This document shows, piece after piece, positions 33,276 through 40,656 of a DNA stretch of 42,327 nucleotides. The notes below the pieces were generated by a model that was given only the letters and a program-made list of their open reading frames with translations, did no database searches and had not been told where the DNA came from. Origin of the DNA: Lachnospiraceae bacterium (GTDB lineage Bacteria > Bacillota > Clostridia > Lachnospirales > Lachnospiraceae); contig JAJQBS010000120.1 in the NCBI GenBank assembly GCA_021203145.1, positions 1 to 42,327 of the forward strand. The letters run 5' to 3'. Both the position numbers and the translations under genes were made by a program. Position 1 is the stretch's first letter. The number at the start of each line of letters is the position of its first letter.

Positions 33276-34236
33276 TTTTTACCGCCCTCCTTCCTTTATT
33301 CGTCGAGCTGACATACTGTGCTTTAATACGCGGATCCACAAAACCATAGGTCAGATCCACAAGCAGCATACTCAGGGCATTTACGGCAGCCAACAAAATC
33401 GTGACCGTTTCGACCACCGGGTAATCCCGGTTATTGACCGCAGATAACAGATACGTACCTACCCCAGGTATGGAAAATGTCCTCTCCAGGACAAGGGCTC
33501 CGCCGACAATACCGCCGATCGCCCCGCCCACCATTGTGATAATCGGCATCAGCGCATTGGGCAGCATATGGTGAATAATCACTCTTCCCTCCGGCAGACC
33601 CTTTGCGCGGGCAGTCGTGATATAATCATCGCGCATAACCTGCAGCATGGACTGGCGCGTCGTCCTTGCGTTTCCGCACCAGCCGCCCAGGAGTCCGCTT
33701 ATAATTGGAAGAATATAATGCCTCCAGCTGCCGATACCGGAGGCCGGCAGCCATTTCAGCCTCACTGCGAACAGAAGGATCAGTTCCATGCTCAGCCAGA
33801 AGCTGGGGATGGCCTGAAACAGCATCGCCAGAGACAGGACGCCTCTGTCCTGCCATTTTCCTCTCTTTAAAGCCGCCATGATCCCGACCGGAATGCCGAC
33901 AGCAAGGCTGATAAACAGATTGATCAGGCTGATGAACACGGTCCTGGGAAGCCGTACGGCGACCTCGTTGATAATCGGCGTCCCATAAAACCAGGACGTA
34001 CCAAAATCCCACTTAATAAAAAACTTATATAAGTACTGGCCCAGCCGGACCATAAAGGGCCCGTCCAGCCCCATCGCCTGTCTTTTCGCGAGGATTTCCT
34101 CGTAGGTTGCATCATCTCCCAGCAGCGCCGCTGCCGGATCCCCTGGCACCACATTCATAATTGTGAAGATCAGAACCGCAGCGACAAGAATTACAACCAG
34201 AGACATCAGCAGTCTTTTTAAAACGTATCTATACAT
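33262..34236 (-). CDS. oppB: Opp/Dpp-type permease (OppB-like)
   Basis: A 324-residue permease with about six membrane helices, an N-terminal helix ending in FTIMNVVPGDPAAALLG, and the EAA loop DDYITTARAKGLPEGRVI followed by HMLPNALMPII. This is diagnostic of peptide/nickel-type permeases. It is separated from the binding-protein gene by a strong hairpin, so its expression is likely set below that of the binding protein. Confidence 0.95.
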   Translation of the reverse strand: MYRYVLKRLLMSLVVILVAAVLIFTIMNVVPGDPAAALLGDDATYEEILAKRQAMGLDGPFMVRLGQYLYKFFIKWDFGTSWFYGTPIINEVAVRLPRTVFISLINLFISLAVGIPVGIMAALKRGKWQDRGVLSLAMLFQAIPSFWLSMELILLFAVRLKWLPASGIGSWRHYILPIISGLLGGWCGNARTTRQSMLQVMRDDYITTARAKGLPEGRVIIHHMLPNALMPIITMVGGAIGGIVGGALVLERTFSIPGVGTYLLSAVNNRDYPVVETVTILLAAVNALSMLLVDLTYGFVDPRIKAQYVSSTNKGRRAVKSAKS

Positions 34237-34264
34237 ATTTTTTCCTCTCTGGTCAGATAAGGAT

Positions 34265-34298
34265 AAAGTGCCGCAGAAGAATTCCTCTGCGGCACTTT
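34265..34298 (-). terminator. attenuating hairpin between oppA and oppB
   Basis: AAAGTGCCGCAGA (34265-34277) pairs perfectly with TCTGCGGCACTTT (34286-34298) around an 8-nt loop. The T tract after it on the - strand is short (TTTATCC). It probably acts as a partial terminator and/or 3'-end stabiliser that raises binding-protein mRNA relative to the permease genes. Confidence 0.75.
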
Positions 34299-34342
34299 AC
34301 CTTGACCGCCTGTCTTATACAGTCACATTATCAGACCATCCG

Positions 34343-35926
34343 TCATTCCCAGTAGAACGCATTCCAGTAAATCTTCTGTCCGGTCGGGTCTGTCACAGTC
34401 TGAACTCCTCTTTCCACTACAATATTATCATAGGCATTGCAGAGGCCATAAGAGAGGCAGAGTTCAATCGCGTACTCATGGAATTCCTCCACCGCCTCCT
34501 CACTGTATCCGTCATAGCTGCTTACACTCGTAAGCATTTCGTCGAGAGTTTCATCTATATAGTATCCGGAAGTACCTTCCCAGGAATTACTGGTCTGGCT
34601 GTATACCTTGCTCCATGCGTTCACAATATAGTCATCTGAGCCATTCACCTTCAAAAACAGATCCCAATTGGAGCGGGAGGATTCTCTGTATTCTGTGAGA
34701 ACATTTCCTTCCAACGGCATCAACTGCAGATCGACTCCGATCTCGCGAAGCAGCGACTGAAGGACGACGCCGGTATCCGTAAGTGCATTCGTGTTCATGC
34801 TGATCAGAGTCAGGCTCAGTCCGTCACCATATCCGGCTTCCTCCAGCAGTTCTTTTGCCTTTTCCAGATCATACTGGTAGTAGTTATCTTCCGTATTCCA
34901 GTCTTCGTTATAATCGATCAGGAAGGAACCGCCCACCTCATGCGTCTCCAGGGTTTCTCCCTTGAATACCATCTGCACGATATATTCATTGCTGATTGCG
35001 TAGCTGAGTGCCTGGCGCACACGGATATCCGAGAGCGGACTGACTTCGTCCGTGTTATAATCAATCACGTAGGTCAGGCCGTTGACTTTATTCCAGACAT
35101 AATACTCATCGGACATTTCGCCGCCTTCCTCAAACAGTTCAAGGTCATCACCAGATACATTTGCAGAATAGTCAATGTCTCCTGTTTCCAGAGCGATTGT
35201 CATCTGTGTAGACTCACTGATGACATAGAGCTCAATCTCATCCCAGTTGGCTGTCCAGATATCGCCGAGAACACTTTCTATCTGTTCGATCTGCTCATCA
35301 GTAGCCCAGAAATCTTCATTCCGTTCCAACACCAGCTTATAATCGGAAGTGAACTCCTTTACTTTGTAGATCGCGCAGCTGACCGGCATCGTCACAAAGC
35401 CATCGGAACTGGCTTCATAGGCTGCCTGCGAGTAGATATATACAGGAAGCTTCTGACCAGACATAGTCGGCACAGTCTTCAAATGGAACTCCAGAGTATA
35501 TTCGCCCGTCTGCTCCCAGCTCTCAAAAGAAGAAATCAGATTCGATCCTTCTTCCTTTGCTCTGTCCCAGCAGAACAGCGCGTCGCTTGCTGTAATGTGG
35601 TTACCATCTGCATCATAAATGTTGTCCCACATCTCAAAGTACATGGTCAGTCTGTCGTCCGACCAGGTCACATCGCCCATAAGGCCGACGGTATCTCCCG
35701 TTTCATAATCTACCGTTGCAAGAGGCATATAGAACAGGTCACTGTAATCGGAAGTCGTCGAGTTCGGCTCCAGGCTGCTGAACAGCGAGCTTACGCCAAT
35801 GGTGAACGAGCTGTAATCGCCGTCCGACTCCTCCGCAGAGGCCGTAGCTGCCGTCATCATAGAAATGACCATTACAGCGGTAAGAAGCATCGCCCATAAT
35901 TTGTTGCCGATAGTTTTTGCTCTCAT
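34343..35926 (-). CDS. oppA: Opp/Dpp-type extracellular solute-binding protein (OppA-like)
   Basis: A 527-residue family 5 solute-binding protein (SBP_bac_5). An N-terminal signal peptide (MRAKTIGNKLWAMLLTAVMV...) ends in ATASA|EES, a type I signal-peptidase site, and no lipobox cysteine is present. The body has the family's TASDALFCWDRAKEEGSN, IRVRQALSYAISNEYIVQ and YDLEKAKELLEEAGYGDG segments. It is strongly acidic. ATG 35926 is preferred to 35938 because of the AAAGG site spacing. It is the first gene of the - strand transport/hydrolase string, divergent from the AraC regulator. The ligand may be a peptide or another small molecule. Confidence 0.93.
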   Translation of the reverse strand: MRAKTIGNKLWAMLLTAVMVISMMTAATASAEESDGDYSSFTIGVSSLFSSLEPNSTTSDYSDLFYMPLATVDYETGDTVGLMGDVTWSDDRLTMYFEMWDNIYDADGNHITASDALFCWDRAKEEGSNLISSFESWEQTGEYTLEFHLKTVPTMSGQKLPVYIYSQAAYEASSDGFVTMPVSCAIYKVKEFTSDYKLVLERNEDFWATDEQIEQIESVLGDIWTANWDEIELYVISESTQMTIALETGDIDYSANVSGDDLELFEEGGEMSDEYYVWNKVNGLTYVIDYNTDEVSPLSDIRVRQALSYAISNEYIVQMVFKGETLETHEVGGSFLIDYNEDWNTEDNYYQYDLEKAKELLEEAGYGDGLSLTLISMNTNALTDTGVVLQSLLREIGVDLQLMPLEGNVLTEYRESSRSNWDLFLKVNGSDDYIVNAWSKVYSQTSNSWEGTSGYYIDETLDEMLTSVSSYDGYSEEAVEEFHEYAIELCLSYGLCNAYDNIVVERGVQTVTDPTGQKIYWNAFYWE

Positions 35927-36477
35927 GATTGTTTCCATCCTTTCTCAGTTTGAAATAAGTAAATTTTGAAATACGTGAATGATAGAGTTAATAGTTATTT
36001 TATAGAAGAAACCGACAAACGCCACCTGTCCTGTGTTATGTATTTTCCACCTCCCTTCGCAAGCCAGGATCCTATCTGCCTGATCAGGTACTACGCCGGT
36101 CTGTTTCTTTCCATTTCCTCCTTTGCACTGCTTGCTTCTGTGGCATCGTCTCTTTTTGTCACTCGAGTCATTTGATGACATTATTTCTTCCCATCCGTCA
36201 AAAGTAAATCCGCCAGTTTATAAAATCAGGCATCAGATTATCCGTCCCTCCGTTTTTACTGTTTTTCTTTCAGGCCATCAGTTTATATCACTGCATCATT
36301 TTGTACTGTTTGCATCCTCTCAGATGGCTGATGTACAATTCCTTTGTTGATTTTGTATATTTACTCTGCCCGTTGACAAAACTTTTTTCATAGAATATAC
36401 TGACCTTTATATAAAAATTTGATTTATCTTATATCCTGCAAAATGTCGCCGCCAGGGGAGGAGGGAGCACGCCGGCC
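35927..36477. promoter_or_regulatory. divergent control region between oppA and the AraC regulator
   Basis: A 551-bp gap with no gene. It holds the AraC-gene promoter (36373-36401) and two close palindromes, AGGATCCT (36066-36073) and CCTGATCAGG (36079-36088), whose centres are 14 bp apart. The oppA side is AT-rich (35941-36010). I could not fix its promoter; TTGTCG-N17-ACTATT on the - strand is one weak candidate. The palindromes may be sites for the AraC protein. Confidence 0.5.
36373..36401 (+). promoter_or_regulatory. sigma-A promoter of the AraC regulator
   Basis: A perfect -35 TTGACA (36373-36378), a 17-bp spacer and -10 TATACT (36396-36401). The transcript would start near 36408, and an AGGGGAGGAGGG ribosome site is at 36454-36465. 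Confidence 0.8.
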
Positions 36478-38682
36478 ATGAATACTCAGGGAATCAAAAA
36501 ACTGTCCGCAGAGCTCAAAAAGCATCTGCTCTTTATCCTTCTGCCTCTCATGATCGGGCTGCTTCTGTTTTTTGGAATTTCGCTGACCACATCCTCTGCT
36601 CTGAAAAAATACGGCAATCTTTCGGTTACGAATTTCCAGTCCGATGTTTCCGCCGCCCTGGCTCAGATTGAGCTGACCGCGCGGGGTCTGCAAAATAATT
36701 CTGAGTTCCTTGACTACCTTTATGCTTCTGAGACAACCCTGTCCTCCAAAAGTGCATTGTCTCAGCTTATTAACCAGTATCAGTCAGACTGTGAATACAT
36801 CAGTGACATTTATCTGTTCAGTGAATCACACGACTGCATCTACACCGCGGGCGGTTATTTTTCCTACCAGTCGGCTTCCACCTTTTTAGGCCGGATCGGT
36901 ATCTTTTTGTCTGAAGGCAGCCAGTCAGGAGGTTTAAACCTGCCGGACGGCTGGTACTGCAATAATGAAGGAGTATTTTCTCCCTATTACAGCGTCAGTC
37001 TCAATAATGACGGAGCGGCCGCTGACAGTATCCTGATCCTCGTCATGGACAGGAGCTATCTTGTCCGCTTAATGCTGAAAAATGACTCTCTGCTCTGCTG
37101 TATTTTTAATGATGACTGCAGCATCTACTCTATATTTGCCCTGCCTTACGCCACTGACTGGACGTCGCCGGGCCAGGTCGCTTCTCTGCTGGGGCAGCCC
37201 GTAAAATGCTTCTACTTAACGGATGAGGATTATACTTATCTGGTTGCGATTGCCTCGTCAGAGTACTACGCCCCCTTATATCTGATTGTAGTGTTTTTCT
37301 CCCTCTATTTCGTCATAGTACTGTTTATAAGCATTGTCCAGGTTTACCGGCAGATGAACCAGCGCTATCGGTTTGTCTCCTCGCTCTTAGGAATCATCTC
37401 GCCATATTCCGAAGAGGATTATTCGGAAGAGGATGCTCATTCGGTTATCTCGGAAGCCCTGCAAAGCTTCCGGGACGAGAAGACATCCAAAGCTCTCGCA
37501 TTAAAATCCAGGAACCTCCGTCTGCTTTTGTCAGACTTATCCGGAACTGAAAAATCGAAAGACCAGTATGAACGTGCCGGCATTTCTGCGAATGCGGAAG
37601 CTTACTGCGTTGTCACGTTCCACATCCAGGACCTTTCGATGATTCATCTGCTGCTGCCAGCCTCAGGTGAAAACGTGGAAGAAACAGAGGATCTGGACGA
37701 CCTGCTCCTGACTCTGCTCCGCACGACGCTGGAGCTTTATGCTGACGGCCGTTATTCTTTTTCCTGCACCGGCAGGCTTCATGATTTATGCGCCGTACTC
37801 TCTCTGTCAGAAAAGCCCCGGAGCTGTGACGAAATCATCAGCCTGATAAACAGGGTTCTGCTTACAGTAGAAAACTCTTATGGCGTGCATATTGTGGCAG
37901 GCATCAGCGAGATTGTAGAAGATCCAAAAAGTCTTCCCGCCGCTTTTCAAAATAATTATAACCTCTTCCATTTTTCCAGGATTCTGGGAAGTCATGCCAG
38001 TATTATTACGCAGGAAGATTTTTCTTCCGATATGAAGCTCCTGCTTAACGATAATTATCTGCAGCAGATCTCCATGCTGATCAATGCCCTGCTTTCAAAA
38101 AAATGTGACATTGTACCTCAGCTGATCCGCACTATCTCGGATCATACAATCACCAACGATGTCAATAATCTCGATCTGACTGTAAGCCGCCTGTCGGGTA
38201 TCTCCAACCTTCTCTCGGAAGCTGTTATCAGCAGTCATCTCCCCGCCAAGGAAGCAAACCGGCTTTTAAAAGCGCTGTACCACGTAAGCTCCATGCCGGA
38301 GCTTGTCAGCCTTGCTCTGGATTTTTCCCGCCAGATGGAGGCTCAGGCCAGTGCTGATAAAAAGGATCCGGTACAGGTCGCCTGTGCTTTTATTGAACAG
38401 CACTATGCCGATCCTGATCTGAGTGTTCCACAGGTCTGTGAAGCAGCGGGCTTAAGTGTCCAGCAGCTTTCGCGGCTCTTTCGTCAGCAGCTTGATATTA
38501 CCATCATGGAATATATCACCACCCTCCGTATTGACCAGGCAAAAAAGCTGTTACTGGAAACGGACCTTACAGCTACCGTGATTGCAAACCGGGCAGGGTA
38601 CAACAACCTGCTTACCTTTTCCCGGAATTTCAAGAAAAATGTCGGTACAACTCCAGGCGACTTCCGTGCATCCTACAGATAA
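36478..38682 (+). CDS. membrane-anchored AraC-family regulator
   Basis: A 734-residue one-component sensor-regulator. A transmembrane helix (about 17-38) and a second one (about 267-292) bracket an extracellular sensor region of ~225 residues (dCache-like in placement). A cytoplasmic linker follows, then a C-terminal AraC helix-turn-helix pair in the last ~100 residues (DLSVPQVCEAAGLSVQQLSRLFRQ and TVIANRAGYNNLLTFSRNFKKNVGTTPGDFR, given in part). Such proteins bind an outside ligand and control a neighbouring ABC transporter operon. Here the divergent oppABCDF string is the obvious target. The ribosome site is strong but about 12 nt from the ATG. Confidence 0.92.
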   Translation: MNTQGIKKLSAELKKHLLFILLPLMIGLLLFFGISLTTSSALKKYGNLSVTNFQSDVSAALAQIELTARGLQNNSEFLDYLYASETTLSSKSALSQLINQYQSDCEYISDIYLFSESHDCIYTAGGYFSYQSASTFLGRIGIFLSEGSQSGGLNLPDGWYCNNEGVFSPYYSVSLNNDGAAADSILILVMDRSYLVRLMLKNDSLLCCIFNDDCSIYSIFALPYATDWTSPGQVASLLGQPVKCFYLTDEDYTYLVAIASSEYYAPLYLIVVFFSLYFVIVLFISIVQVYRQMNQRYRFVSSLLGIISPYSEEDYSEEDAHSVISEALQSFRDEKTSKALALKSRNLRLLLSDLSGTEKSKDQYERAGISANAEAYCVVTFHIQDLSMIHLLLPASGENVEETEDLDDLLLTLLRTTLELYADGRYSFSCTGRLHDLCAVLSLSEKPRSCDEIISLINRVLLTVENSYGVHIVAGISEIVEDPKSLPAAFQNNYNLFHFSRILGSHASIITQEDFSSDMKLLLNDNYLQQISMLINALLSKKCDIVPQLIRTISDHTITNDVNNLDLTVSRLSGISNLLSEAVISSHLPAKEANRLLKALYHVSSMPELVSLALDFSRQMEAQASADKKDPVQVACAFIEQHYADPDLSVPQVCEAAGLSVQQLSRLFRQQLDITIMEYITTLRIDQAKKLLLETDLTATVIANRAGYNNLLTFSRNFKKNVGTTPGDFRASYR

Positions 38683-38858
38683 ACGCCTGTTTTTCTTTCC
38701 GTGCCTTCTGTGATTTCACTTTATCTCATCCATTTTTATTAATCAATTCGATTTCTTGTCGAAATTTTACAAAATTAGAATAAGTCATGCCGTCTTTTTT
38801 CGGCGACATTCTTCAGGTCTTCCCTGTTTCCCCGTCTTGTTTCTGTCTATTATCACAA

Positions 38859-38888
38859 AAAGCCGGGTTTCCTATGAAACCCGGCTTT
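38859..38888. terminator. bidirectional Rho-independent terminator
   Basis: AAAGCCGGGTTT (38859-38870) pairs perfectly with AAACCCGGCTTT (38877-38888) around a 6-nt loop, with A5 on the left flank (U5 on the - strand). It serves both the AraC gene (ends 38682) and the convergent thioredoxin-like gene (ends 38992). The remaining sequence 38683-38858 has no gene. Confidence 0.8.
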
Positions 38889-38929
38889 GATATCTTATTC
38901 TGCTATGTGTCTGTAATGTTTGAAGAGGT

Positions 38930-38974
38930 CGATGAAGCAGGAAGCCCATTGGCTTTAGACAATGGGTGGTTCAC
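38930..38974. mobile_element. IS200/IS605-type right-end remnant
   Basis: GAAGCCCATTG (38941-38951), an 8-nt loop GCTTTAGA, then CAATGGG (38960-38966) and TGGTTCAC (38967-38974). This GAAGCCC-hairpin-TGGTTCAC arrangement, with a CTTTAG loop, is typical of the 3' end of IS200/IS605 elements carrying tnpB, where it also ends the guide-like omega RNA. No transposase gene or left end is in the window, so this is a solo decayed end. Confidence 0.55.
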
Positions 38975-38991
38975 GCAGAAATGACTCAGGT

Positions 38992-40656
38992 TCATACCCT
39001 GTGTGCCCGCTCTTTGTACCAGTCATGTTCCTTCGTGTAAACTGCAGTTTCAGCATGCCGTACCGGCCTGCCTGGAACGATCGGAGCCGTGCGGTCGATT
39101 TCGGGTTCTTCGGCTTCCTCTCCCAGGCTTTTTTTGTAGGCCTGGAATATTTTATAAAGGCTGGCCCGGAATTCCCGGTAGGTCGGCTCATGATAGACAA
39201 ACTCTTCGCTGCAGTTGATCAGCTCGCCGGCGTCGTGGCGCGTCGCGAGGAGCGGGGCGCAGCGGCCGTCCTGATCCAGATGATCCTTGTTATAGCTCAT
39301 CATATAGGGAACGCCCACCCGGAACGCCCTGTGTACCGCCCCGGCTTCGTCCGTATATTCCAGGAGAATATCTTTGCTCCACGCCTGACCGGTCTTGTTC
39401 GTGTTCTCAATGAGTGCGCCCGGAAAATATTTTTCCCAGAGCTCCATATAATATTTCCGCATCGGCGGGCAGCTGATGGTCAGCTCGTTCCTCCTGGGGT
39501 ACTGCCAGAAGTCGATGGCGTGCTTACTATCCAGGCGGATGTCAGTCATGTAAACGCGGACGTCGTTTGCCACGGCATAATCGTTCATGGTAGCCACAGA
39601 GCCCTGGGAATACGCGCACCACGGGCCGGCCAGCTGCAGGACGAAGCTGCCTCTCTGCCGGATGATCCACCAAAAGACCGGAAAGCTGACCTTGCAGAGA
39701 TTGATTTTTTCATCCGGGCCAAATGCGTCCTCGGTCTTGAAGGAATGGCCCCGCTCGTTTTTGGCGAAGGATTCCCGGAAGTAATCTTCCATGGTATAAG
39801 GCGCAGGCGCATCCTTCCCTTCTGCGACATGGCTGAAAATCTTCTCTTCCAGTATGGAGTCGGTATCCGCGCCGGCGTATCCGAGCTCCGCCGCCCAGAG
39901 GATCGGGCAGGCACCGGCATGGGCGCCGCATCCGGAGTGATCGACCGTATTGTCCTTGTTGAAGAGAAACAGAAACGGCTCAGTCAGGTTCGGGACGCTG
40001 ACGGCTTCCTGGAACCGGTTCAGATACGTGATGTCGTTTTTGCCGTTCGCCTTATTGGCTACCCAGTCATTCAGGTTTTTCAGATGCCGGGTAACAATTT
40101 CCCCGTAAAGATAGTTATAGATGGCGAACGGATTACTGTCTTTTTTATCTGGTCCGTCGTAATCTTCCTGTTCGGTCAGATCCCGTTTGATGCTGCCATA
40201 TTCTGTGCCATCAGACGAAAAGTCATACAGATAGATGGTATCTGCGCCGTATTTGCGCGCAAAATAGTTGATTCGGCCGATCACACTCTGTGTTGCCTGG
40301 CTCCAGACGCCTCCGAAAAGGATCAGATGCGTCCCTTCACTCATGAGAACATAGCACAGGGTATCAAGATCCACGGGCTGGAATACCACTTCCTTCGCAC
40401 TTTCCACGCCATAGACGGGATCCTGGGATTTGCGCAGCAGCGGATAATTCCAGTAGACGTATTCTCTGGACATATCAATGCTGATGTCAGAAGAAAAGGT
40501 CTGCGCTCCGGCCGGGTTCCTTGTGAGGTTGATAGCCTTCGGATCTTCCGGTTCCTTATACCAGTCGTATTCCCTGTAATAAGCGACCGTTTCAATATGC
40601 TTCGCGGGGGCGCCGGAGACGATGGGCGCTGTACGATCGATGGCAATCTCCTGCAC
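38992..40656 (-). CDS. tandem thioredoxin-like protein, C-terminal part after a frameshift
   Basis: The downstream half of a two-unit protein. Homology to the upstream half begins as far up as 40729, but this frame has only a GTG at 40656 with no usable ribosome site. It is therefore best read as the 3' part of one gene broken at 40726-40729. It contains a full second unit with two thioredoxin-like segments, FGGVWSQATQ and GPWCAYSQ, each after two hydrophobic strands and followed by YGADTIYLYDF and HVRVYM-like strands. It ends in a linker (IDRTAPIVPGRPVRHAETAVYTKEHDWYKE, given in part elsewhere) that also joins the two units. No known family is recognised. Confidence 0.7.
   Translation of the reverse strand: MQEIAIDRTAPIVSGAPAKHIETVAYYREYDWYKEPEDPKAINLTRNPAGAQTFSSDISIDMSREYVYWNYPLLRKSQDPVYGVESAKEVVFQPVDLDTLCYVLMSEGTHLILFGGVWSQATQSVIGRINYFARKYGADTIYLYDFSSDGTEYGSIKRDLTEQEDYDGPDKKDSNPFAIYNYLYGEIVTRHLKNLNDWVANKANGKNDITYLNRFQEAVSVPNLTEPFLFLFNKDNTVDHSGCGAHAGACPILWAAELGYAGADTDSILEEKIFSHVAEGKDAPAPYTMEDYFRESFAKNERGHSFKTEDAFGPDEKINLCKVSFPVFWWIIRQRGSFVLQLAGPWCAYSQGSVATMNDYAVANDVRVYMTDIRLDSKHAIDFWQYPRRNELTISCPPMRKYYMELWEKYFPGALIENTNKTGQAWSKDILLEYTDEAGAVHRAFRVGVPYMMSYNKDHLDQDGRCAPLLATRHDAGELINCSEEFVYHEPTYREFRASLYKIFQAYKKSLGEEAEEPEIDRTAPIVPGRPVRHAETAVYTKEHDWYKERAHRV

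Noticed and set aside
38787..38984. A 65-codon + strand frame after the AraC gene.
   Set aside because: It runs through the terminator hairpin and the IS-end hairpin and has no ribosome site.
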